Assembly: GCA_046729975.1 (NCBI GenBank)
Contig: JBKPHS010000027.1
Coordinates: forward strand, 1 to 14,406
Direction of reading: 5' to 3'
Source: JBKPHS01 sp046729975
GTDB taxonomy: Bacteria > Actinomycetota > Thermoleophilia > Solirubrobacterales > Thermoleophilaceae
Length of the DNA stretch: 14,406 nucleotides
Shown: in pieces, positions 5,877 through 11,838 of the stretch
Layout of the letters: the number at the start of each line of letters is the position of its first letter
How positions within the stretch are numbered: position 1 is the first letter of the stretch
Position numbers and translations under genes: made by a program
The notes under the pieces: generated by a model
What the model was told of the DNA's origin: nothing
The model's input: only the letters and a program-made list of their open reading frames with translations
Database searches by the model: none

Positions 5877-6332
5877 CTAGCTCCTCGTCACCTCTTCGCG
5901 GACCCTCCGCACCTCGGAGGTAAGTTGGCCCACCTTGTACCCGGTCTTACCGATTTCTTTCGCAGCAGTCGCGAGCGCCTTCGCGGTCGACGGCCGCCCG
6001 CCCATCTGGGGCATCGGCAGGCCGAGAAGCTTCCGCCGCCCGTTCGTTCGCGCGAGCGCCGCGCCTCCAGCGAGACCGGCCAGTGCGGCGCCGCCCGCGA
6101 TGACCGGCGTCCTGGCCTTGCGGGCCGCGTTCGCGACAGCTGTCCCCGTGGTTTGCGCCCGGCTTTTCGCATTGCCCGCGCTGCTGGGGGCGCGTCGCCG
6201 ATTAGAAGCGGACCGAGCCCCAGCCGAACGGCTTGGGCTGCGGTTCGTGCGGTTGCCGCCTGAACGGGAGCTGTTGCGCGAGCCCTTCGCCGGTCTCCTG
6301 GTCCCGGTGCGCCTCGCCTTGGTCTCGGCCAT
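5877..6332 (-). CDS. Uncharacterised basic-tailed protein with Gly/Ala hydrophobic helix, first gene of the operon
   Basis: This 151 aa protein starts at ATG 6332 with AAGGAGG 6 bases upstream. Residues 1-60 are a Ser/Arg/Asn/Ala/Lys tail. Residues 76-94 are a hydrophobic Gly/Ala stretch with glycine-zipper spacing (VIAGGAALAGLAGGAALA). Then come RRKLLGLPMPQ (99-109), an amphipathic segment with LATAAKEIGKTGYKVG (120-135), and a charged C-terminal helix. The same order and motifs occur in the + strand 161 aa protein, so they are paralogues despite opposite orientation. I do not recognise a named family. The tail is too long and too Ser/Asn-rich for an ordinary signal peptide. A helix anchored in a membrane or a granule surface with a nucleic-acid-binding tail is possible (inference). 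Confidence 0.87.
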   Translation of the reverse strand: MAETKARRTGTRRPAKGSRNSSRSGGNRTNRSPSRSAGARSASNRRRAPSSAGNAKSRAQTTGTAVANAARKARTPVIAGGAALAGLAGGAALARTNGRRKLLGLPMPQMGGRPSTAKALATAAKEIGKTGYKVGQLTSEVRRVREEVTRS

Positions 6333-6371
6333 GCGGTTCCTCCTTCGGAACCCTGCCCTCTCGGCGTTCGT

Positions 6372-6397
6372 ATACCCGTCACCGAGCCTCGCAACCC
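6372..6397 (-). promoter_or_regulatory. Candidate SigB/SigF-type stress promoter for the four-gene operon
   Basis: Reading the - strand, GGGT (6397-6394), a 16-base spacer (6393-6378) and GGGTAT (6377-6372) match GNNT-N14-16-GGGTAY, the consensus reported for SigB-type factors of Streptomyces and close to mycobacterial SigF. Transcription would begin about 30 bases before ATG 6332. The whole 6333-6453 gap between the EamA stop and this gene holds nothing else that I can see. Confidence 0.5.
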
Positions 6398-6453
6398 GTA
6401 TTTGGTGAGCGACACTCGAGTGAGGTAACCCGATCGGGTCGCGCCCGCTTGGC

Positions 6454-7380
6454 TCAGGCGGCCTCGCGTCGCGCGAGCGCCGGGCTTCCCTCTGCCGGGC
6501 GGGCCTCCACCCGCTCGCGTTGCGCCAGCCCGCCGGCCGCGAGCCACGACCCGCCGAGGATCAGCACTACCCCGCCCGCGGTGGCCGCGCTGAACGGCTC
6601 GTCGAGCAGCGCCACCCCGTAGAAGATCGAGAAAACCGGTGCGATGTAGGCGACGACCGACGCCTTCGCCGGCCCGACGCCCGTGATCAGCGTGTAGAAG
6701 ATCACGAAGGCGATGCCGGTCCCGCCGACGCCGAGCGCGGTCACAGCCGCGAGCGGGCCGATGCCCGGGGCCGATCCGGGCGGATCGAGCAGCGCCCAGG
6801 GCAGCAGGACCAGCGCGCTCACGGCCATCGTGCCGGTCACGATCCCGATCGGCTGAATACCGGAGAAGCGGCGCTTCAGATAGAGGCCGCCGATGGCGTA
6901 GCCGAGGCTCGCGAGCAGCACCATCAGAGCCCCGATCAGGGCGGCGGTGTCGCCGCTCACGTCGACTCCAAGCAAGAGCGCCACCCCGACGATCCCGATC
7001 AGCACGCCGGCGAGGCTCCGGCCGTGGGAGCGCTCCTCGTGATCGACCCAAACGGCGAGCACTGCCGTGAAGATCGGCGCCGAGGAGACGAGGATGCCCG
7101 CCAGCGACGAGGGGATCTCCTCCTCTCCGACGGTGATGAGCATGAACGGCGCGGCCACTTGCACGAGCGCCAGCAGCGCCAGAGGCAACAGCGCCTGCGA
7201 GAGCCCCGACAGCGCTCCCCGGCGGAGGGCGAGCGGCAGGACCACGAGGGCGGCGAGCGCGGTGCGCAGGAAGACGATCCAGGCGGGCGGGAGATCGTCG
7301 AGCCCGATCTTGATGAACATGTAGGACGCGCCCCAGAGAGCCGCCAGAACGCCCAGCAGGAGCCAGTCCCGCCGGGACAC
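6454..7380 (-). CDS. EamA/DMT-superfamily transporter (RhaT/YdcZ-like permease)
   Basis: This 308 aa inner-membrane protein has about ten hydrophobic segments in two homologous EamA halves (about 5-140 and 148-288). The first half opens with LLGVLAALWGASYMFIKIGL and PPAWIVFLRTALAALVVLPLAL, the hallmark start of drug/metabolite exporters. The second contains GALMVLLASLGYAIGGLYLKR and, near its end, AYIAPVFSIFYGVALLDEPFS with the conserved Pro and Glu. The start is GTG 7380, immediately after the LysR stop (TAGGTG, no gap), so the two genes are co-transcribed. Such proteins export amino acids, metabolites or toxic compounds; the substrate is unknown. The C-terminal 20 residues are charged and variable. 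Confidence 0.95.
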   Translation of the reverse strand: MSRRDWLLLGVLAALWGASYMFIKIGLDDLPPAWIVFLRTALAALVVLPLALRRGALSGLSQALLPLALLALVQVAAPFMLITVGEEEIPSSLAGILVSSAPIFTAVLAVWVDHEERSHGRSLAGVLIGIVGVALLLGVDVSGDTAALIGALMVLLASLGYAIGGLYLKRRFSGIQPIGIVTGTMAVSALVLLPWALLDPPGSAPGIGPLAAVTALGVGGTGIAFVIFYTLITGVGPAKASVVAYIAPVFSIFYGVALLDEPFSAATAGGVVLILGGSWLAAGGLAQRERVEARPAEGSPALARREAA

Positions 7381-8316
7381 CTACGAGACCTCGGCCAAGG
7401 CCGGGGCGCGGGTCTCTTTCCAGCTCTCGGCTGCCTCCCCGAGGATGCCGAGCATGGCCTCGGTGGCCGGGGCTCGCCACGCGCCCTCCGGGGTGGCGGC
7501 GAGCACCTGGCGGGCGGGAGCGCCGGCTATGGGGCGGACCACCAGATCCTCGCGCGCCGTCGTGAGCGCGAGGTCGGGGATGAGCGCGACTCCCACGCCA
7601 GCGGCGACGAGTCCCTGGATTGCCAGATAGTCGTCGCTCTCGAAAGCGATGTGGGGCTCGAAGCCGCTGGCGAGGCAAGCCTGCTGCACGAGCTTCGAGC
7701 AGGCGCAGCTGATGGTGGGGTTGACCCACGGCTCCGCCGCCAGGTCCTTGAGCCTCAGCTTGGGCTTCGAGGCGAGCGGGTGGTCCTTCGCAAGCGCGGC
7801 GAACATCGGGTCCTTGACCAGGTGGATACGGTCGACCGCCGCGCGACCCTCCTCGGTGACGCCGTTCGGCTCGAAGATCAGAGCGAGGTCGATGTCACCG
7901 GCGCCCAGCATCGGCACGCTGTCCTCCGGCTCGGCCTCGACCAGACTCAGCTCGATCGCGGGATGGCGGTCGCGGTAGGTCGCGATGGCGAGCGGGACGA
8001 GCGTGGAGCCGGCGGTCGGGAAGGACGCCATGCGCAGGCGGCCCCCGCGCAGGCCGGCGATCGCCTCAAGCTCCGCCTCGGCCTCCGACAGGCGAGCGAG
8101 CACCGCCTCGGTGTGGCGGACGAGCGCCTGGCCCGCCTCGGTCAGCCGCACGCCGCGCGCACTGCGGTCCACGAGCTTCGCGCCCACCTCGCGCTCGAGC
8201 GCCGCGACCTGCTGGGAGACGGCCGACTGCGTGTACGAGAGCGACTCGGCGGCTGCTGAGAACGAGCCCTGCAGAGCGACCTCGCGCAGGACCCTCATCC
8301 GCTTGACGTCGAGCAT
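7381..8316 (-). CDS. LysR-family transcriptional regulator
   Basis: This 311 aa protein has the LysR winged helix-turn-helix at residues 1-60 (FSAAAESLSYTQSAVSQQVAAL, then LVDRSARGVRLTEAGQ). A linker helix (64-88) and a periplasmic-binding-protein-like effector domain (about 92-295) follow, with AGDIDLALIFEP and the typical GLVAAGVGVALIPDLAL. It is expected to bind near its own promoter in the 8317-8481 gap and to control itself and the adjacent EamA transporter. The effector domain carries three close cysteines (Cys204, Cys206 and Cys214), which is uncommon and could make it thiol-responsive. Start ATG 8316 fits the usual LysR N-terminus (MLDVKRMRVLREVA). Confidence 0.96.
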   Translation of the reverse strand: MLDVKRMRVLREVALQGSFSAAAESLSYTQSAVSQQVAALEREVGAKLVDRSARGVRLTEAGQALVRHTEAVLARLSEAEAELEAIAGLRGGRLRMASFPTAGSTLVPLAIATYRDRHPAIELSLVEAEPEDSVPMLGAGDIDLALIFEPNGVTEEGRAAVDRIHLVKDPMFAALAKDHPLASKPKLRLKDLAAEPWVNPTISCACSKLVQQACLASGFEPHIAFESDDYLAIQGLVAAGVGVALIPDLALTTAREDLVVRPIAGAPARQVLAATPEGAWRAPATEAMLGILGEAAESWKETRAPALAEVS

Positions 8317-8373
8317 TAGCGCAGCTTATCGCACCGAGTTGGAACCGTCATTTGACCTAATGCCAGTGGGATG

Positions 8374-8385
8374 CCATCGTGATGG
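8374..8385. promoter_or_regulatory. Short perfect palindrome in LysR upstream region
   Basis: CCATCGTGATGG (CCATC, GT, GATGG) is an inverted repeat about 60 bases upstream of the LysR start, just before the octamer-repeat element. An operator role is conceivable from position only. The arms are 5 bases, so chance occurrence is likely enough to keep this weak. Confidence 0.2.
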
Positions 8386-8387
8386 TC

Positions 8388-8460
8388 GGTAGTCGGTAGT
8401 CGGTAGTCGGTCGTCGGACTCCCGGCTTTCCCGACTACTGATTACCGATCACCGATTACT
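8388..8460. repeat. Palindromic octamer-repeat element, copy 1
   Basis: A 30-base left arm (8388-8417) of tandem GGTAGTCG octamers, a 13-base loop (8418-8430) and a 30-base right arm (8431-8460) of CCGATTAC-type octamers. Almost all arm differences are G on the left facing T on the right, so a + strand RNA would pair by G-U wobble while a - strand RNA would have A-C mismatches. It lies in the 165-base gap between the LysR start and the 98 aa gene, ending 21 bases before its ATG. The second copy is at 8760-8818. Confidence 0.85.
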
Positions 8461-8481
8461 GCTTTCGACTGGAGTTACGCA

Positions 8482-8778
8482 ATGAGGAAATCCCCGGACA
8501 CGATCACGATCCGCCGCGCAAGCCCCGCCGAGGCGGCGGTCGCGCGACTGGCCCAGCTCGACAGCGCTCCCGCGCCCGCCGGCGAGCTGCTCGCCGCCGA
8601 GGTCGACGGCGAGCTGCGCGCCGCGGTCTCGCTCACCGACGGCGCGGCGATCGCCGACCCGTTCGAGCGCACGGTGGAGCTGGTCGAGCTTCTGCGAGCG
8701 CAGGTGAAGTCACGGGAGCCCCAGCGTCGGGCAGCAATCGCCGCGCGACTGCGGCATCCGGTAGTCGGTACTCGGTAG
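8482..8778 (+). CDS. Small conserved-looking hypothetical protein between two palindromic elements
   Basis: This 98 aa protein starts at ATG 8482 with GGAG at 8471-8474, 7 bases upstream. The core reads ITIRRASPAEAAVARLAQL, DSAPAPAGELLAAEVDGEL, RAAVSLTDGAAIADPFERT and VELVELLRAQ. I recall short actinobacterial hypothetical proteins with the same pattern (IRRA-P-DA-RLA-LDSAP-P, AEVDGEL-AA-SL, ADPF-T-ELV-LLR). The first part resembles the start of an acetyltransferase (GNAT) fold, but the acetyl-CoA-binding motif is absent and the protein is too short for one. The last residues (PVVGTR) and the stop codon are made by the left arm of the second palindromic element, so the original C-terminus may have been altered by its insertion. 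Function unknown. Confidence 0.75.
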   Translation: MRKSPDTITIRRASPAEAAVARLAQLDSAPAPAGELLAAEVDGELRAAVSLTDGAAIADPFERTVELVELLRAQVKSREPQRRAAIAARLRHPVVGTR

Positions 8779-8818
8779 TCGGGCTCCGAGCCTTACCGAT
8801 TACCGATTACCGATTACC
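8760..8818. repeat. Palindromic octamer-repeat element, copy 2 (at convergent gene ends)
   Basis: A 23-base left arm (8760-8782), a 13-base loop (8783-8795) and a 23-base right arm (8796-8818) of CCGATTAC octamers. The loop matches copy 1 at 8 of 13 positions (RCTCCSRGCYTTM). On a + strand RNA the stem forms with two G-U wobbles and one mismatch; the loop itself contains GCTC-C-GAGC. It lies exactly between convergent genes and could act as a transcription terminator for the + strand gene, though no T-tract follows. Confidence 0.85.
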
Positions 8819-9375
8819 GCCTCCAGCGTCACGAGCCTCAGCCCCGCCTTGCGCGCGTCTGCGGCGATTCGCGGAATCGCCTCGGCAGTCGGCGCCGCCG
8901 TCTCCCGGTCGGCGTAGCGCGCGGAGTCGTGCAGCAGGACTATCGCCCCGCCGGCCAGATCGCGGCCCACCAGCTCGGCGATCCGCTGCGGGCCGACGGC
9001 CTCCCAGTCCATTCCCCAGCTGGACCAGTACACGGGCTCGAGCCCGAGCCGCGCGCAGGCCTCGTAGGAGAGCTCGGAGAAGCGCCCGTACGGAGGCCGG
9101 TACCAGCGTGGCCGCCGGCCCGTCGCCGCCTCGACGGTGCCGAGGCCGCGCGCCAGATCGTCCCTGACCGCCGGTCCCATCTCGCCGTGCTCGCGGTGCT
9201 CGAAGCCGTGCAGAGCGGTCTCGTGCCCGCGCCGCACAATCTCGGCGCCGAGCGCGGAGTGTGCCATCAGCTGTTCGCCCACGAGGAAGAACGTGGCCTT
9301 CGCGCCGATCCCATCGAGCGCGTCGAGCACCGCGGGCGTCGAGTCCGGGTCCGGCCCGTCGTCGAAGGTCAGCAC
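8800..9375 (-). CDS. Polysaccharide deacetylase (NodB homology domain, CE4)
   Basis: The 191 residues from GTG 9375 are a complete NodB domain that hydrolyses N-acetyl (or other acyl) groups of a polysaccharide. Motif 1 is TFDDGPD with Asp5 and metal-binding Asp6. Motif 2 is H-G-F-E-H (His56, His60). Motif 3 is RPPYG (93-97). Motif 4 is the MDW region (122-124), and motif 5 is IVLLHD with His149. All key residues are present. The start is uncertain: the frame stays open further upstream into scpB and reads plausibly (RLGRLPSFQQHVETL, then RRFPALERARRQDAAVLTFDD), but offers no ATG, GTG or TTG there, only CTG codons (for example 9462). No signal peptide is visible. The last residues (AVIGNR) and TAA stop are made by the palindromic element. 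It follows scpB closely. Confidence 0.88.
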   Translation of the reverse strand: MLTFDDGPDPDSTPAVLDALDGIGAKATFFLVGEQLMAHSALGAEIVRRGHETALHGFEHREHGEMGPAVRDDLARGLGTVEAATGRRPRWYRPPYGRFSELSYEACARLGLEPVYWSSWGMDWEAVGPQRIAELVGRDLAGGAIVLLHDSARYADRETAAPTAEAIPRIAADARKAGLRLVTLEAVIGNR

Positions 9376-9472
9376 CGCCGCGTCCTGCCGCCGCGCCCGC
9401 TCCAGCGCGGGAAAGCGGCGCCACAGGGTGAGGGTCTCGACGTGTTGCTGGAAGCTCGGCAGGCGGCCGAGC

Positions 9473-10036
9473 CTACCTCTGCTCGCCCGCCCTGAGCAGG
9501 CGCTCGCGCAGCCTGCCCTCCTCCTCGGGCGTGGGATCGAACCGCGTCGGGTCAGGCAGCTCGTCGAGCCCGCCCAGGCCGAAAAGGCGCTGGAAGAGCA
9601 AGGTCGTGCGGTACAGCACGGCGCCGAACTGCGAGCGGCCGGACTCCTGGATCAGGCCGCGCTCCAGCAGGGTGCCGACCGCCGACTCGGAGGCCACCCC
9701 CCGGATGCGAGCGATCTCCGGCCGGGAGACCGGCTGGAGATAGGCGACGATCGCGAGGCACTCGGCCTGCGCCTGGGTCAGCGGCGGCGTGCGCGGACGA
9801 GCGAACAGCCGCCGCGCCGCGGGCTCGGCCACGGGGTCGGTGGCGAGCGTGAAGCCGCCGGCCAGCTCGCGCAGCACGACCCCGCGCCAGCCCTCGGCGT
9901 AGTGCTCGCGTAGGCGGGCGAGCGCCTCGACCACCTCGCCCTCGCCCACCTCGCAGGCGTCGGCGAGCTCGGTCGCGCTGAGCGGCTCCGGTGAGAGGAA
10001 CAGGAGCGCCTCGACTATCCGCGCGAGCTCGTTCAA
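9473..10036 (-). CDS. scpB: Segregation and condensation protein B
   Basis: ScpB (187 aa) is a dimeric winged-helix (kleisin-associated) subunit of the SMC-ScpAB condensin that organises and segregates the chromosome. Family features: LARIVEALLFLSPEPLSATEL at the N-terminus, the GWRGVVLRELAGGFTLAT strand region, TQAQAECLAIVAYLQPVSRPEIARIRGV, then ERGLIQESGRSQFGAVLYRTT and FLFGL-type end (LFQRLFGLGGLDELPD). I chose TTG 10036 because it overlaps the scpA stop as TTGA, has GAGGA about 8 bases upstream and gives the standard ScpB N-terminus. A longer frame to 10087 would overlap scpA by about 55 bases. Confidence 0.95.
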   Translation of the reverse strand: MNELARIVEALLFLSPEPLSATELADACEVGEGEVVEALARLREHYAEGWRGVVLRELAGGFTLATDPVAEPAARRLFARPRTPPLTQAQAECLAIVAYLQPVSRPEIARIRGVASESAVGTLLERGLIQESGRSQFGAVLYRTTLLFQRLFGLGGLDELPDPTRFDPTPEEEGRLRERLLRAGEQR

Positions 10037-10761
10037 GTCGCCGATCCTCGCACGGTGATCGGCCCGAACGGCTCCAGCTGCTCCCACTCGGCCTCGCCCG
10101 CCTTGTACAGCTCGAGCAGCGCGAACAGCGTCATCGCCTCGGTCACGCGATCCCCGTCCGCGACCGCCTCGTCGAAGCTGAAGCGACCGCGGCTCGAGAG
10201 GAGCTCGCGCAGGTGCGACAGGCGCTGGTCGATTGTCACGAGCGGGCGGGCCATGTGCGTGACGCTCAGCGGCGGCGGCGTGCGCAGCAGCCCGCCGATC
10301 GCCTCGGCCAGCGAGGCCGGCTCGTACGACTTCTCGGCCAGCTCCGTGGATACTCGCCGAAGCTCCTTCGGCGGCGGAGCCGAGCGATAGCGGAATCCGG
10401 ACTCGTCCGCCAGGCGCGCATGCAGCCAGCCCGCGCCTCCCCGGTAGCGCCGGTACTCCAGCATGCGTGCGAGCAGCTCGTCGGCCGCGTCCCCGGGCCC
10501 GATCTCGAGCGACTCCTCCTCCTCGCGCGGAAGGATGAGCCGTGACTTAAGCTCGAGCAGCGCCGCTATCAGCACGAGGAACTCGGTGGCCGCCTCGAGG
10601 TCGAGCTCGCCGGCGCGCTCGAGATGCTCGATGTACGCGAGCACCACCTCCGCGAGATCGACCTCGAGGAGGTCGATCTCCTCCTTCAGCACGAGGGTGA
10701 GGAGCAGGTCGAAGGGTCCCTGGAAGACCTCGAGGTCGAGGTCCAGCGAGGCGAGGCGCAT
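10033..10761 (-). CDS. scpA: Segregation and condensation protein A (kleisin)
   Basis: ScpA (242 aa) is the kleisin that bridges the SMC heads and binds ScpB. The N-terminus carries the conserved LEVFQGPFDLLLTLVLKEEIDLLEVDLAEV, followed by AATEFLVLIAALLELKSRLILP (split here), the region that contacts SMC. The C-terminal winged helix includes VTEAMTLFALLELYKAGEAEWEQ and ends FGPITVR. Start ATG 10761 follows the trpS stop by 11 bases and gives the family's usual beginning. A much longer open frame continues upstream through trpS but is an antisense-free shadow of the high GC content. Operon trpS-scpA-scpB. Confidence 0.96.
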   Translation of the reverse strand: MRLASLDLDLEVFQGPFDLLLTLVLKEEIDLLEVDLAEVVLAYIEHLERAGELDLEAATEFLVLIAALLELKSRLILPREEEESLEIGPGDAADELLARMLEYRRYRGGAGWLHARLADESGFRYRSAPPPKELRRVSTELAEKSYEPASLAEAIGGLLRTPPPLSVTHMARPLVTIDQRLSHLRELLSSRGRFSFDEAVADGDRVTEAMTLFALLELYKAGEAEWEQLEPFGPITVRGSAT

Positions 10762-10772
10762 GCGTCCCCAGC

Positions 10773-11759
10773 TTATGCGGGACGCCCGACGCCCATTCGC
10801 TCCCGCACCTCGCCGAGCGTCGTCGAGGCGATCGCGCGCGCCCGCTCGCCGCCCTCGCGAAGCACCGCCTCGAGGCGGTCCTCGTCGGGGCGCAGCTCCT
10901 CGTAGCGCTCGCGGATAGGCACGAGGTACTCGGCCACGGCCTCGCCCACCGCCTGCTTGAACGGCCCATAGCCCTCGCCGTCGAACTCCCGCTCGACCTC
11001 CTCCGGCGCGACCCCGCGGATCACGGCGAGTATCTCGACCAGGTTCGAGATGCCGGGCTTGTCGGGCGCCCGCACGATCTCGCGCCCCGAGTCCGTCACC
11101 GCGCTCTTGACCTTCCTGATCAGCGCCTGCTCGTCGTCGAGCACGAACAGCGTCCCCTGCTCGCTGGCGGCGGTCGTCGACATCTTCTCGTCGGGCGACT
11201 GGAGGTCCATGATGCGGGCGCCGATCTCGGGGATCCGATGGCGCGGCACGACGAGCGTCTCGCCGTACGTCGCGTTGAAGCGCTCCGCGATGTCGCGCGT
11301 CAGCTCGAGGTGCTGGCGCTGGTCGTCGCCCACCGGCACCTCGTCGGTCTTGTAGAGCAGGATGTCGGCGGCCTGGAGAACCGGGTACAGGAAGAGGCTC
11401 GCGCGGACGAGCTCCCGCTCCTTGGCCGATTTGTCCTTGAACTGGTGCATGCGCGTAAGGTCGCCGTAGGCCGTAACGGCGCACAGCAGCCAGCAGAGCT
11501 CCGTGTGCTCGTAGACGTCGGACTGGCGGAAGAGGATGCAGCGCGCGGGATCGAGGCCGGCGGCGAGCAGCATCGCCGTCGTGTCCAGCACGTAGCCGGG
11601 CAGGGCGGCCGGGTCGTAGCTGACGCTCGTGGCGTGCAGGTCCACGACGCAGTAGATCGCCTCGCCCCGGTCCTGGCCCTCCACGTACTGGCGGATCGCG
11701 CCGATGTAGTTGCCAAGGTGCTTGCGGCCCGTCGGCTGGATCCCGCTGAAGATGCGCAC
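10773..11759 (-). CDS. trpS: Tryptophan--tRNA ligase
   Basis: This 328 aa class Ic synthetase charges tRNA-Trp. The HIGH-equivalent is HLGN (14-17) within FSGIQPTGRKHLGNYIGA. VGDDQ (143-147) and KMSTT (192-196, the KMSKS equivalent, preceded by DLQSPDE) complete the active site. YPVLQAADILLY and DKPGISNLVEILAVIRG are further family signatures. Length matches bacterial TrpRS. The start is GTG 11759, giving MRIFSGIQPTG; the frame remains open to 11942, but that part would overlap the divergent secreted-protein gene and does not resemble TrpRS. TAGACT at about 11769-11774 on the - strand could be a -10 box with a very short leader. Confidence 0.97.
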   Translation of the reverse strand: MRIFSGIQPTGRKHLGNYIGAIRQYVEGQDRGEAIYCVVDLHATSVSYDPAALPGYVLDTTAMLLAAGLDPARCILFRQSDVYEHTELCWLLCAVTAYGDLTRMHQFKDKSAKERELVRASLFLYPVLQAADILLYKTDEVPVGDDQRQHLELTRDIAERFNATYGETLVVPRHRIPEIGARIMDLQSPDEKMSTTAASEQGTLFVLDDEQALIRKVKSAVTDSGREIVRAPDKPGISNLVEILAVIRGVAPEEVEREFDGEGYGPFKQAVGEAVAEYLVPIRERYEELRPDEDRLEAVLREGGERARAIASTTLGEVRERMGVGRPA

Positions 11760-11799
11760 GGCGGCGGAGTCTATGCCGCCGCGCCTGAGCCCTCCGAGG

Positions 11800-11826
11800 G
11801 GGTAGACGGCGACCTGACCGGGGTAT
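11800..11826 (+). promoter_or_regulatory. Candidate alternative-sigma-like promoter, possibly giving a near-leaderless transcript
   Basis: GGGT (11800-11803), 17 bases and GGGTAT (11821-11826) resemble the boxes before the two basic-tail units. A start about 8-12 bases downstream would fall at or next to GTG 11830 or 11839, so the message would have almost no leader. The 79-base gap to trpS holds no other visible element. Confidence 0.3.
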
Positions 11827-11838
11827 ACGGTGGGCTTC

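Noticed and set aside
5888..7729. 613-codon - strand frame across the 151 aa gene, the EamA gene and part of lysR
   Set aside because: Same strand but different frame from three recognisable genes; composition is Arg/Gly/Ala/Pro only.
6520..8259. 579-codon + strand frame opposite EamA and LysR
   Set aside because: Antisense shadow; the opposite strand carries two unmistakable families with full motifs.
8388..8818. CRISPR array reading of the octamer repeats
   Set aside because: Repeats are 8 bases, contiguous and arranged as inverted arms, with no spacers and no cas genes nearby.
8388..8818. Composite transposon carrying the 98 aa gene between two inverted elements
   Set aside because: No transposase, no target-site duplication that I could find, and each element is itself palindromic, so the pair does not define a transposon.
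8807..9424. 205-codon - strand frame over the deacetylase
   Set aside because: Shifted frame; the NodB motifs are all in the other frame.
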